Shown in pieces: positions 1 to 11,968 of a stretch of DNA of 64,000 nt; the stretch's first letter is position 1; every line of letters begins with the position of its first letter. The translations under genes were made by a program, and so were the position numbers. The notes under the pieces are model-generated. The model made no database searches and had not been told where the DNA came from. It worked only from the letters and a program-made list of their open reading frames with translations. The DNA is from Hemerocallis citrina (Eukaryota > Streptophyta > Magnoliopsida > Asparagales > Asphodelaceae): the NCBI GenBank assembly GCA_017893485.1, contig CM030363.1, positions 112,029,073 through 112,093,072 of the forward strand. Reading direction: 5' to 3'.

Positions 1-84
1 AAATCACATTTCCAAATAGCAGGCATACAATTGACATTCATGCTAAAACGGAGTCATTCCCAGTCCTGTTTCTTCAAAGAAATG

Positions 85-632
85 TGTAACCCCTAATTCT
101 GTTTTTATTTATTTGTAATTTCTTCTTCTAAAATTTTGTATTCGGATTTATTTTAATAATAAATATTTGCTATTCCTTGGACTCATTTGTTCTCTTTTGA
201 TCATCTGTATTCATTTGGCTTGAACCCTAAATTTTCGGTGCACTGATAATTTTATTCTTTTGTGCTTTGGGTTTATTTTGATCCATTATATTTATATCTC
301 CATTTTTATTATCTATTTTTTTCTCTTTTTGGATCGTAAACCTATACCCTTTAATCGTTAACCCGCAACCCAATCCCAGCATCCTAATACCCTATATAAA
401 TACCCACTTAAACCTTGGTTATTGATTACCCTAATATCTATCTCTCTCTCTCTCTTTCTCATCCCGCCGCTCTCCCTCTCCCCTTCCCTTGTTTCGAAAT
501 CCCTGAACCCATTTCAAAACCATCCCACTCCGTCGTCAACCTCCCGTCTTCGTCCCTCCATCGAGCACCCCCGCCGTCGTCCAACACCCCAATTCCTCGT
601 CTGCACCCTCATCCATCCCCATTGACCGAAGC
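85..632 (+). mobile_element. Family A large LTR, 5' fragment
   Basis: The piece starts with TGTAACCCC, the 5' end seen in the other family A LTRs. It matches the reverse complement of the start of the complete copy at 8891-11963, including the phrase around 'GGCTTGAACCCTAAATTTT'. It contains an AT-rich U3, a TATA box (CTATATAAATACC, about 393-405) and the first ~200 bases of a GC-rich, pyrimidine-rich leader. It stops abruptly at 632, where a second family A LTR in the opposite direction begins. The rest of this copy is not found. The 67-86 codon reading frames here are leader sequence, not genes. The first 84 bases of the window show nothing recognisable. Confidence 0.75.
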
Positions 633-3142
633 TGTTACGCCCTGCTTCCCAAAAATAAGGAACACAAGAGCGTGACATTGGCCCAGCGAATGACTTTCAT
701 CATCCATAAGCTTTTATTGTTCAACTCAACAATATAACAACATAAATACAACCACGCATGCATAAAAGAACAATCACATGAATAACAATACTTGGAATAA
801 AATATGAAATAACCAAATACAATAATCCGACGTCTGGAAACAAAATAACAATCTCCTGGTCAAAAGCCTATAAAACAATGTTTATAAAACTCAATACAAG
901 AAGTCTAATAAAAATAACAATCAACTAGAAAGCAGTAAATTCCTCAGAAAGTCTGTTCTCCAAGTCCTGCAGGTAACTCTCATTGATCACATGTGAATAC
1001 CTCATCTAAAAGAGGAGAAAATTTGTCCTTAGAAGAAGTCATGGACAACAAGTAGAGAAAGCAATGAACAATGGAATTACGGTACAACAATGAATTCAAT
1101 AAACAATGGGAATCAATAACAATGGACGATGGCAATAATAAATATCAATGGTAACCGATGCAATGGGTATAACAATAAACAATTTTTCAATATTCGATGT
1201 CAATACTCAATGGTCGATGTCAATATAAATAACAATGTTCAATATAAATAGTAATGATGATGTTTAATATGCAATGTCAATATTGTGTCAGTTCTTAAGT
1301 CTATTAGTTTTTAGCCTAACTAATGCATATACTACTGCGTCCCATATCACAGGTTCGATGCATACAATCATTGTCGTTTAGACCTAAGTGGTGTACTCTA
1401 TAGATCATGTACTCGGCAACGATAATCAATATTCAATAATCACGATTCAATATTCAATGCACGATGCGATAATTCGACAACGATACAATACACGATAGAT
1501 TGGGTTACCGTCTAAGCCACAATCAATCGATAAAACAATAGCCGATAAAAATATTTAGGGAAACACGGGCCCCCCCCCTCTGAGTATAGTCTCTACATTG
1601 TCCACTACTTAAATCACCCTTAAACCTCGACTTGTTAAATATTTTATCGATGCAATCAATACATTGTGCAATCTAGAGAAATTCGGTAACGATGATATCA
1701 ATAGAAGTAACAATAGGACGATCAATTAGAATGGGACCATTAGAATGGTGACAATGACATATTAGGATCATGCAATGCAATTTATACACTTCAATCCATT
1801 CAATATAACGATATATACAATTATATTAGAAAATATGGAAACACGAGTAGATTACTGTACCTAATCGAATTTCCCGCTACTACAAAAATCTAAAACTGTA
1901 TATGTCAGAATTTCTAGAAAGTAGACTCCTGCCCGGTTCCAATGCATATTTAAAATAAAAAAATTCCAATAACAGTAGCTAGGTTAATTACATCATTCTT
2001 TACCGATTACATTTTCTGACTAAAATCAACATCAAGTTGTTACATTTGTAAAACCAGTAAAACCCCAATTTTAAATTCATCAAAATTATTCATTAAGTTT
2101 CTACTCATGTTAACTAACAATCTGGAAATTATTAGGGAAATATTCTAACATTAACTTAGCTTTTTAATAACTTAAACATGAAGAGATACACGAATCAAGA
2201 ATTCTGGAAGTAAAAATTCAGCAGCAGTAAAATCACCATAACTTTTGCAATAAAACTCGGAATTCAAATATTTTAGATGTTTTGGAAACTAGAAACACAG
2301 GGCTACAATTTTCGTTTAGAAAGTTATAACTTTTGATGTCAAATACTGGATCAAAAAGAGCTCACAAGTTTCAGGCAAACAGTAAAAAATAGAGTTCGAC
2401 ATAAACTGTGATCTAAACATGATAAACTTCAATTCAATAGTGAATAAATCTTATATTCAGCGTGGTAAACACAATAACTTGGTAAGAACAATGAGGAATA
2501 CATCCATACACTAGTTCAACATCAATGAGGTATCAATCAATCATTCAAACATAACAACCTAATAATCAATTCTACAATAGTTTATTTGTGCGGTCATGCA
2601 TGATAAACTTCTATTATCAATACTACATGAATGCATGGAAGATACGATATTTTTGGAGTCAGTAATGGCACGAAGTCAATGATATCATAGGTTAGCTCGT
2701 GTAAACCCTCAAACTCAACGGAAGATAACCATACAACAATACGATAAATAATTAGGATCTACTTGTAGAAATTCAACAAAAACTTGAATACGATATAATA
2801 GTCATTCGAGAGAGGAAAGTGACTTGACTTTATATGATTAGTCCGAATATTAGAGAATAACGAGATTAGGATCCCGAGGCAACGAAGCACGAGCCCGCAA
2901 AAACACGTGCACACTACGTGCAAAAGAGATAGCAGCAGCAAGATTGGCAAGGCAAGAACCAGCAAGAATGAACAGCAACAACAAGAGAAAATGAACGGCA
3001 ATAGCACGAGGGGTTACGGCTCGAAGGCTGACGACGAACTGGACGACAGTGGGGCAAGACGTCGAGGAAGAACATGGACAGGGTCGACATGGGTTATGGG
3101 CAAGGAAGAGGTTGCAGGGCTCGACAGTGGTGTTCTAAGTTA
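633..3142 (-). mobile_element. Family A large LTR, minus strand, 5'-truncated
   Basis: Read on the minus strand this ends with the conserved family A 3' box (start TGTTACGCC on the plus strand; 'CTTATGGATGATG', 'TCATTCGCTGGGC', 'GGGCGTAACA'). Further in are the ACTCAG...GGGCCCGTG block near 1545-1590 and the 'CCTGTG..ATGGG' block near 1320-1400. It breaks off at about 3142 inside the GC-rich leader, losing roughly the first 700 bases, and joins directly to gypsy gag sequence. The bases before it (GAAGC, 628-632) would be the target duplication, but the partner is lost. It holds long AT-rich stretches with degenerate CAAT(G/A) repeats at about 1060-1270 and no coding sequence. Confidence 0.75.
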
Positions 3143-4077
3143 ATATTTTCCTTCGACTAGCTTGAGGAGCTTTTCATAATGCAATTCGTTACAGGCCACA
3201 AGGCTGAAAAAACAAGTGCTTCTCTATTGGAGTTGAAGCAAAGAGACGAAGAATTGCTGAAAGACTTTTTCAAGCGCTTCACAGCCGAAGCAAGGTCATC
3301 TCCTCCTTAGAAACTTCATTAGCAGCTGCTGTATTCTGCCACAATGTCATTCACAAAGATCTGAAAGCCCCCCTCATAAAGAAGCATCCTAAAGATTACA
3401 TTGCACTCCTAGAAAAGAATGATAAGTACATCAGAGTTAAGGAAGATCTTTATCCTCAAGGCATTGGTTCACCTTCTAGGAACAAACAAAAGAATGCAAG
3501 CAATGAAGGACCTAGGAAGTTTCAGAAAGACGATGCAGGTCAACGCCGTCCTCCTCCAGCACCACGCTTCGACAAGTTCACTTCCCTCAACGCAAGTGCA
3601 TCAGCCATCCTCATGGAAGTTGAGAAGGATTGAATAACCCACCCTCCCCCAAGATGTCCACAGTTAGTAAGAGAAGAGACATGAACAAATGGTGTGTATT
3701 TCATAGAGACCATGGACACACTACCGACAACTGCCGAGCTCTCAAAGACGTACTTGAAGGCCTGATTCACTGGAGCTATCTCTCTCAATTTGTTCAACAG
3801 AACAACAACATCGAGACCCTTCCAGCATGGGGTGGGGGTGGGGGTGGGGGGGGGGGGGTGGGGGGAGGGGGGCTAATAACTGTCAAGAGAAGCCATCCGA
3901 ATCACAAGACTCAGAACGCATGACCATTCTTCACTCTATTCACGAAGGCCCGATGGGGGGAGATTCCAACTCCTTCCGCAAAGAATTGGTCAGGGAAGTC
4001 TACTCACTACATAACATCTCGCCAGCCAAGAGTACCGGGGTCCCAATATATTTCTCCGACAAGGACTTAGAATGTGT
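3143..4077 (+). pseudogene. gag: Gypsy 1 gag remnant (3' half)
   Basis: This is the C-terminal half of a Tat-type Ty3/gypsy Gag, the retrotransposon nucleocapsid/capsid protein. Translation begins mid-protein with 'NIFSFD*LEELF..QFV', matching gypsy 2 Gag 'SIFSFDQLEGLFLTHFV'. It continues to the zinc knuckle 'CVFHRDHGHTTDNC' (about 3691-3732), followed by 'RALKDVLEGLI'. Several stops and frameshifts (about 3308, 3480, 3633) and a long G-rich run make it non-functional. The 5' LTR, leader and first half of gag are missing: the left edge is an abrupt junction with a truncated LTR. Protease follows in the same direction. I am confident of gag identity; the lineage rests on similarity to gypsy 2. 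Confidence 0.8.
3828..3872. repeat. G-rich low-complexity run
   Basis: About 45 bases are almost all G with a few T and one A, inside the gag remnant between the zinc knuckle and the protease. It corresponds to no sequence in gypsy 2 Gag and probably expanded by slippage. A G-quadruplex is possible on the plus strand, and assembly errors are likely here. Confidence 0.85.
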
Positions 4078-4081
4078 CTGA

Positions 4082-4538
4082 ACAATTTATTGCGACGCAT
4101 TGGTCATAAACCATTGCATGATGAATCACGAGGTACGCCGCATCTTGGTGGACAATGACAACTCAATAAACATCCTTTCCATGAACACTGTCAACGGCCT
4201 CAAGCTCTCTCGGGACTAGCTCAAGCCAGCCGGTTACACACTCCACGGATTCTCTGATGTCCCTGTTCAAATAGAAGGAATCATCACACTCGATGTGACA
4301 GCAGGATAAATCCTGCTATTCAAATGGAAGCACCGGATTTTATGATAGTAGACGTCAAAGCCGCATACAATGCAATATCCGGCCGTCTAGACCTAGCGTC
4401 CTTTCATGCAGTTGCATCAGCCTACCACATGAAAATGAAGTTCCCAACATCAGCTGGCACAAGACAAGTTGTAGGGAGCCAATAGGGAGCTTGAGCATGC
4501 TACAAAGCTACAATGGGGGGCTCGGTTCTCTCCCTCGA
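4082..4538 (+). pseudogene. pro: Gypsy 1 aspartic protease remnant
   Basis: This is the retroviral-type aspartic protease that cuts the Gag-Pol polyprotein. Translation gives 'MMNHEVRRILVDNDNSINIL', then 'LKPAGYTLHGF', 'VDVKAAYNA' and 'SAYHMKMKFP', closely matching the gypsy 2 protease at 32276-32745. The active-site loop reads DND where gypsy 2 has DNG. In-frame stops occur near 4219 and 4307, so it is dead. The frame then continues through 'CYKATMGGSVLSLD', interrupted after GGSVLS by the solo LTR at 4539; after the insertion the same protein resumes with 'LDAIEL' (gypsy 2 has 'GGPVLSLEALEL'). Confidence 0.85.
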
Positions 4539-7500
4539 TGTAACTACTGTTTCCTGTATTTGTATTTTATACTGTATTTCGCCATATTGTACTCTTTCAT
4601 CTATTTGAGATTCGTATTTTATTTCTATTTGAATAAAATCGTTATTTTTGTCTCAACTCAAATTTTGGGGTCCTTTTATCAAATTCAATTGTGTGCCATT
4701 TGTATCGTTCTTCATGAAAAATGGACAAATTCTTCTCTTTTTCTCTCTAATCTCCATTTTAGTGCATTTTGATAATTTCTCCTGTTGGGCTCTTTTTGAA
4801 ACGGATCCCCAAAACCCAATACCCACAAACCCTACTATATAACCCTACCCTAACCCTAATCCAACCCTAATCACTGTTAAACCCTCAATTAACCCCGCCG
4901 CTCTCTTATTCATCTGCTCCGTCTCTTTCTCCTTCGTTTTCACCAACCAACCCCTCGCCTATCACCTTCGTCTCCGATCACTTCGCCCAACCACACCTCC
5001 GACCATCGCCTCGTCGACCCCCACAGCACCACCACCTCCTCAACTCCATCGCATCGTCACCATCCTCTCCAACCTTCGAACCCAAAAGCTCCGAACCCAT
5101 TACCAACTCCAGAGCCCCCTTCGCCATCTCCGACCAGATCCCCATCACTTCGCCGCCTCCAGCACACCCCCCTCGACCGCCTCTACCTCTCCGCTGCGTC
5201 GCCAGACGCCGCCGAACCCCAACGCCCACTCCCGCTCTCACCCTCTGTTCGAACCCACGAACAGAGCAGTCCCGCCGTCGCCTTCCGTCCACCCTCGTGC
5301 CTCCGCCGTCCCACCGTCGCTGCGTCGCTTCCCGACGTAGCGCCGCCGTCGAAGAACCCCGCCGTCGCCGATCGTCCCCATCTCTCTCCCTGTTTCGAAG
5401 CAGAGAACGAACGAAGAAGAAGGAGGATTGGGCAGGATCGAATCCCAGCCCTTGGATCCATCAAGATCCTTGATACACTGGGTCTGATCTGATGCTGTTT
5501 GGTGTTCTTGCCACAGTGAATCCCCGCTCGCTGCACGCTGTTCTGGCGCAGATCGCTGTTCCGGAGCGATCTGATTGGTGCGTTCCGCTGTTCCGTGTTT
5601 TGCCGCGCTGGATTGGTGCTTGCTGTTTGCTGTTTTGGTCGATCGTGTGTGAGGAAAACTCGATCTCCGGCGGATTTTTGCACGCGCTTTTTGAGGACTT
5701 CTTCCGGGATTTTTCTACCCAAATTGCTACAACAAGTGGAGTTCATCATCGTCTTTTAAGGCAAGTAACCTTGTACATCTTATTGTTCTAGTACAAGCCT
5801 CCTTGAAATACTGCAAATAGTTAGATTGTGACTCCCCTTTGAAATATCATTGTAAATCAATTTTGAACCTTCAAACCCACAATTCTAAGAGTCACAAAAC
5901 TTCCTCGTATTAAATAATAATCAATTGGACTCTTTTACCCCCTTGAACACATGAATCACATGGACATATGAATTAAGGAGCCCTAAAATTTGTAGATACA
6001 TATATATTTAGTATTTTGACGAATTTGCGACTATTATGACTTGAAAAACATTTATTAGTTGCTGTTTTGACCTCCATGATTATGCATCTACGCTACTTAA
6101 CAACTTAGACACCAAATGACATTTTCCCATGAAATCTACATTAGTAAATTATTTCTAGGTGTTGCTGTCTGAATATTCTTTTGCAGTTTCGACCCTTTTA
6201 TCATTTGAATCTGGGCCCGAGTCCTGAATAGAAATTGTAGATCCGGATGTGTAGATATCGATAGACTCCGAAATATTCAAATTTGGAGTTACGGTCTAGG
6301 AGTTATGGCAGTTATACTGCAGCTGTGTCAGTAGACGCAGTTTTGCAAAACTGCTGTGTACATTTACTTTGCGAATTAATTTAGCTGTGTAAACAGCGAG
6401 CGTTTGACCCCAAATTTTATATGTAGTTGCTGGAAACCATATAGGACATCCCCAAATTTTCCTAGAATTAAATTACAACTTTTTGCATATGTATGCTTGC
6501 TTGACAAGAGTTAATAAGTGTAACAAGCCGGGGTTAAGGGAAAGACTATAGAATGGACAATATAGGTAAGTGTACTCAGAAGGGGGCCCGTGTTTCCCAG
6601 TACTCGGTTCATGAACCTGTTGTATGTGATGTATTCATGGAGTCAGTTACTTGGCTCATGAACCTGTTGTATTCATGGAATCACTGTGTGGTCCTTGAAC
6701 CTGTTAGTATTCACGAACTCGTTTCGTGAACCTGTTATTTAATTTCGTATTCATGAACCGTGCCTGCCTGATTACTTGATACCTGAGTACACCGCCCTAT
6801 AGACTCCATTACTAGGTCTAAACGCAATTGTTTTGACTGTAGCAACCATGTAGTAAAAAGATGGATGCATGTCGTGCTACCTAGATAGTAATCACATAAG
6901 ACTTGAACTTAATACCTGATACATGATTATCCTGATACCTGATTATCCTGTTACTTGATTATCCTGTTACCTGATTATCTGGTTACCTGATATTTGATAC
7001 ATGAAACTTGAACATGACCCCTGTAACTCGAAACAAGAAACCTGATATGTGAAACCTAACACATGAAACATGATACTTGATGTTAGTTACCCCTACAGGT
7101 TCACATGTCATATGTTTTACCCGTTGCATTTGTTATCCAACCTAGTTATTAAGATGTTCCCTTTGCTAGCTAGTTCCTGGTTGTTCCCACTACTTATTAT
7201 AATTCTGTTACATTCTTGATTCCAGTTTCTGTTCCCCATACTTGTACTTGTTTTCACTATTTGTGGCCCTAGCTTGCACTAAGGGTATTTTCTCCTGTTC
7301 CCCCTTTGTTTCCCTGTTTATATTTATTAAATAGACTTTGGAGACGAGCTATCTGCGGGGATTGGCGAGCAGACATTTCAGGTTTTGCTTGGAGCAAGGA
7401 CCTGTTTAAACAATTGCTTCCCTTAAGGTATTTATTCTCTTGCTGTTTAAGACTTGTTCCCGAGTTTAACTTGATTCAGACTTGAAACTATTTGAATGTT

Positions 7501-7685
7501 TTATTATATTTCAGTTGTTTCTGTTGCTAATAAATTATTCATGCATGCTTGGTTTTATATATCTCTCTTGTTATATACTTGTTGTGATGCTGAGTCGATC
7601 CTACAGCTTATGGATGATGTAAAAATCATTCGCTGGGCTTCGTCACGTGCTCGTATTCCATATTTTTGGGAAGCGGGGCGTGACA
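4539..7685 (+). mobile_element. Family A solo LTR (3147 bp), TSD CTCGA
   Basis: It begins TGTAACTACTG, ends GGGGCGTGACA, and is flanked by the perfect duplication CTCGA (4534-4538 and 7686-7690), so it is a complete LTR insertion. It splits gypsy 1 between protease and pol. Inside: AT-rich U3; TATA-like CTATATAACC near 4834; a GC-rich leader to about 5760; a candidate 5' splice site AAG|GCAAGTAAC at 5761; a block ACTCAG..GGGGGCCCGTG near 6576-6596; a run of degenerate 'ACCTGAT' units (6900-7090); a hairpin GTAGCA...TGCTAC (6839-6880); a candidate 3' splice site ending AATAG at 7334; and the terminal box CTTATGGATGATG...GGGCGTGACA. No internal retrotransposon domain is present, so this is a solo LTR or LARD-like unit. 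The 188-codon minus-strand frame in the leader is fortuitous. Confidence 0.88.
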
Positions 7686-7690
7686 CTCGA

Positions 7691-8115
7691 CGCCATAGAG
7701 CTATCGCCAAAAAGCAATCACAGTAACATGGAGTCTATAAAGGAGTTTGAAGCTACTGCACTAGACGGTCCTGTTGAGAATTTCCAAACCTACCAAATCA
7801 TCTCTTACCAGGTCCAAATTCATACTCATCAGAAGACTTTAATATACTTGAATCCCTCACCCGAAGCCACTTCGTTCATTCATTGGCAAGAAATAGTCCT
7901 TCCTACACACATTGGTGAACTTTAAGATCTCCCCTTCTCTCTACAAAATAAGGGGAGGCTCACTCCAAAACAGGTAAGTCCAGACAAGGTCTACCAAGTT
8001 ATTTGCCTAACAGCTTGTAAACTTGAAAACCTGCGAGGCAAGGAGATATCAGCAGGGACTTGGAAAGCGAAACACCTCATAACTTCAACAAGAGAGCTTA
8101 ACGTCGGCTTCCTCT
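7691..8115 (+). pseudogene. pol: Gypsy 1 pol remnant (linker plus integrase C-terminus)
   Basis: The first part (7691-7922) continues the protease-RT linker: with the bases before the solo LTR it reads 'GGSVLSLDAIEL...SNHSN', parallel to gypsy 2 'GGPVLSLEALELPQGSS'. It then reads 'EFEATALDGPVENFQTYQI' to a stop at 7923. After the stop (about 7951-8100) another frame reads 'LTPKQVSPDKVYQVICLTACKLENLRGKEI..GTWKAKHL', which corresponds to the integrase C-terminus of gypsy 2 ('GPYRISKVVRPGAYQLEDPEGK...TWNAEHL'). The reverse transcriptase, RNases H and integrase core are therefore deleted. This makes gypsy 1 a non-autonomous derivative or a heavily deleted relic. Confidence 0.7.
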
Positions 8116-8885
8116 TTACATTTTCAATATTTTGTAATAAAGGCCAGCCAGTAGAGTAGCTATTTAATTTTACGTTTCAATAAAGACCGCTTTCACTACT
8201 AGTCACTGCATGTAATAATGGACAGCCACTAGAGCAGCCACTTAATTTTATTTTTCCAATAAATTAGTATTAATTTTTGCAGAATCAATGTACAACTCTA
8301 TGGGTGCATATAATGAGTTAAATGCCAAGACTACTCCTAAAAACGGCACAAAAAACTCATTAAAAGCTTTTTATAAGACGAGTTCGAAGTTCATACCCAT
8401 GGCTCAGAGTTACTCTAGCAATTTGCAATAAAGCAAGTTCAGAGTAAGCAAGTTCAGAGTTTAACTCTCCATTTTGACATGCTCCTGCAACTTGTTTATA
8501 CCTAAATGATAGGTTTGTAGTCCATACCCATGACTGAGATTACTTTAGTAACTTACAACCAAGCACATTCAGAGTTCAACTCGCCATTCGATCAGCTCCT
8601 GCAACCTATTAATACCTAAACTAACTAGTTCATATCCATACCCACGGCTTAGAGTTACTTTAGCAACCTGCAACCAAGCACATTCAGAGTTCAACTTGTC
8701 ATTTGATCTGTTACCGAAACTAGTTAAAATTCCTTAAAGATAGATTAAATGTTCAAAATCGTGCATTGTAGTTACTCTAATAAAACTTGCAAAAGTAACA
8801 TTTGGGGTTTAACTTGCCACTCGATGTGACTCTCATAATTTATTGGAGGACCTATACGACAAGTTTGGAAAAGGAATCTTCCTCA
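8116..8885 (+). repeat. Gypsy 1 3' untranslated region with ~115-bp tandem repeats
   Basis: Downstream of the pol remnant is AT-rich sequence with two partial repeats ('AGCCA(G/C)TAGAG(T/C)AGC' near 8150 and 8225). Three tandem units follow, starting near 8391, 8521 and 8635, each with 'CATACCCA', 'TTA(G)CAA', 'AAGCACATTCAGAG' and 'CTCCTGCAAC'. Unit one carries a 16-base internal duplication. Arrays between pol and the 3' LTR are typical of Tat elements. There is no gene. Confidence 0.75.
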
Positions 8886-8890
8886 GAATT

Positions 8891-11800
8891 TGTCACACCT
8901 CGCTTCCCAAAATACGAAATACGAGTACGTAAGGAAGGCCTAGCGAATGATGTAAATACCATCCATAAGCTGTACCAGCCTAACTCAACAATATGAATAA
9001 CACAACCACACAAGAGAATATAATCACATGAATCAAAGAACAACTTCAATAATAAATGAAATAATCTAAAACATAATATCCAACATAATATCCAATATCT
9101 GGGAAAACAAACTCCGGGACAAAAGCCAAAAACAATGTATAATATTAAAGACAAAGTTCAAAGGAAAGATATATAGCATAAAATAATTCAAGCAGTGAAA
9201 TCTTCGGCTCCATCTTCCAAAATTGGTGCTCACCAATTCCTTCTAATAGTGATCTTTCAGTACCTGTAAACTTGTGATCTAAAAAGAGAAATATCCTTAG
9301 AGAAAGTCATGGACAACAAGTAATGGAAAACAAGGAAAAATAGGAAACACGGTATATAAAAAATAAGAGATGGGATCAAAGTCAAGAACAACATCAAGGT
9401 TGGTAATAATGTCAAAGGTCTATATTTAATCATGAATTAATTAATAATGTCAATTTAAGTTTTATATTGATGACTGTATACGGCAACAAGCATGAATTGT
9501 CAAATTCGGGTTATTAATTATTTTATTAACCTATCTAGTGCACGTACTACTGCGTCCATTCCACAGGTTCGGCATATGCAAACAGTGAACGTTTTAGACT
9601 GATGGTGAACTCAACAGATCGTGTACTCGGTAACAAGATGACAAGATATCATGATAGCGTGATCACACAATGACAAGCATTTCTCTACCTTCCATGTAAT
9701 AAACCATGCAAGCAAGAAGGCTTTTACTGAGTACAGTTTCTGCACTACCAAGTCAACCCATAATACCCCGACTTATTAATATTTTACTTTATCCTATGTG
9801 AGCATGCAAGAAGGTGTCAAGGTTGTATCATTCTAGGTGTTACTAATTCTACTCATTACAGATAAAGCAAGAAGCAAATATATTAAATCAACACAAATCA
9901 TACAATCTGGACAGCAAGACGTTACTGTACAAAAATAGAGATTTCCACTGCTACAGAAAAGAAAATCTAGATCCGTCAGAAATTCTAGAAACTAGACCCT
10001 CTGCCGGTTCCAGCGAATATACACACGACATATAAATATAACAGAAACTGGGTCAAAATTCATATTCTTTTCATATTTTATGTTCAGGCAGCAAGTTATA
10101 GATTGTGCTCACATATATGAATCAGGTCAGAAAACTCATCAATTAAATCCAAGAAAATTCAGGGTGATTCCTACACATGTCAGTCTCAGCAAATTAATTT
10201 CATATTTTTATCTTACTTTTAACATGTTCTAGTTATTAATACATCAGAATGATACGCATGAATTTGGGAATCTGGAAATCTGAACCTAGCAGTACTAAAA
10301 GACTGATATCTAACATATTATAACTCAGAATTCAATTTCGTGAGTGTTCTGGAAAATAGACTCATGGGCATACAATTTATGTTTACAAAGTCTTTTCAAA
10401 TTACTATAGCAACAGGTTCGAAATTCTGATATAAAAAGAAGTAAACAGCAGGCCAGAAAATAATTTAATATGAATAGGCAATAATTACATCATACAAGCA
10501 TATAATTCATGATGATTAATAGAAAAAGTGCTATTTGATAACATGCAAATTTCTAGATTTATGATGCAATTTACAGTCAAGGCAATTAGTTCATTAAATT
10601 AAATTCAATCGAAAAGATTCAATACATTATACAACTGTATAACATGGATCTAGTTATGTTTTTATGTAATTCGTGCATATGCAATGTGCAATAGGGACTA
10701 GGATTTGAATCAATGATAAAGGCACGAAGTCAAGGATATCTCGGGTTAGCTCGTGTAAACCGTTAATATACTCAACGAAAGATAAATAGTATAACAATAC
10801 GATGATTAAAAGATGATCTACTTGTGGGGGGATCAACAAAATTCTTGAACAAAAATAATCAAACTAGTTCAAGAGAGACTTGCCTTTTAGACGGTAAATT
10901 CGAATATAAAGAATAACAGGATGAGAATCCCGGGCGACGAAACACGTGTGACAACCGAACTCACGAAGGCACGTGCGTTCTACGTGCACAACAACATACA
11001 GCAAACTCCCCAAATAGCAAATCCTCTTCTCTCGAACACCAAACAGCAAATTCCCATCTCCCGAACACCAAATAGCAACCATAGGAGAGAGAAAGGGAAG
11101 CGGTAGGGGAGAAAGAGAGACAGTGGCGCACGGGGTAGGGCGGCTGACGACAAGGACGACACTAGGGTGGCTAGTCGATGAACGGTGGTCGACTGAGCGG
11201 GGGAGAGCTCGGTGATGGTCGATAGTGAACAAGGCTTCGGGAACAGCGCTCTGTTTTGGGGAAGAAAACTGGGAAAAGGCGGGAGGTCGAGGTGGCAGTT
11301 GCGGTCGAGGGCAAGGGATGATGATGAGATGTAGGGTGACTGCAGTGGTCAGGGGTTGATGATGGGGTGATCGAGGGGTTCTTCTGTGGTTGGATGACCG
11401 GCTATGACGAGGATGGGGATCAACTGGGCGTCGAAGAGGGTGGTGGAAGTCGAGGGTGGCGATGGGTTTCGGTGCTGGGGTGGAGACGGGATGGAGCAGC
11501 GGTGGTTGGAGCGGTTGAGTGGACAAGGGGAGGCGGTCGATGGGTTCAAGGGGAAAAACAGAGGTCGGGGGTGAGAGGAGGGAGAGAGAGAGAGAGAGCA
11601 ATAATTGGGTTAATAATTAATTAGGCATGGGAGGGGGGTATTTATATAGGGATTAGATGTTGGGTTTTGGGTTGCGGGTTAACGGGTTAAAGGCATGAGT
11701 TTAGGATCCAAAAAGAGAAAAATAGATAGAATTAAATAGGATATGAATATAATGGATCAATATAAATCCAAAACACAAAAGAGTAAAATTAGTAGTGAGC

Positions 11801-11963
11801 TAAAAATTTAGGGTTCAAGCCAAAAAAAGTACAGAATGATTAAAAGAGAATAAATGAGCCTAAAGATAAGCAAGATTTATTATTTAAAAGAGATTCGAAT
11901 ACAATAATCAACAATGGAGAATATTACAATGAAAATCCAAAAAATAGAAAAATAGGGGTTACA
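8891..11963 (-). mobile_element. Family A solo LTR (3073 bp), minus strand, TSD GAATT
   Basis: On the plus strand it starts TGTCACACCTCGC and ends GGGGTTACA, with the perfect duplication GAATT at 8886-8890 and 11964-11968. Read on its own strand it begins TGTAACCCC and shows the same U3 as 85-400, a TATA box (CTATATAAATACC, about 11638-11650) and a GC-rich leader (about 10920-11600). A degenerate 5' splice site (AAAAGG|CAAGTC) lies near 10885. The ACTCAGTA block, the 'CGAACCTGTGG' block near 9560 and the terminal 'GGATGG...CATTCGCTAGGC' box follow. The 245-codon minus-strand frame over the leader is Pro/Ser/Arg-rich low complexity; other copies share DNA but not a conserved protein. It sits in the 3' repeat region of gypsy 1. 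Confidence 0.9.
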
Positions 11964-11968
11964 GAATT

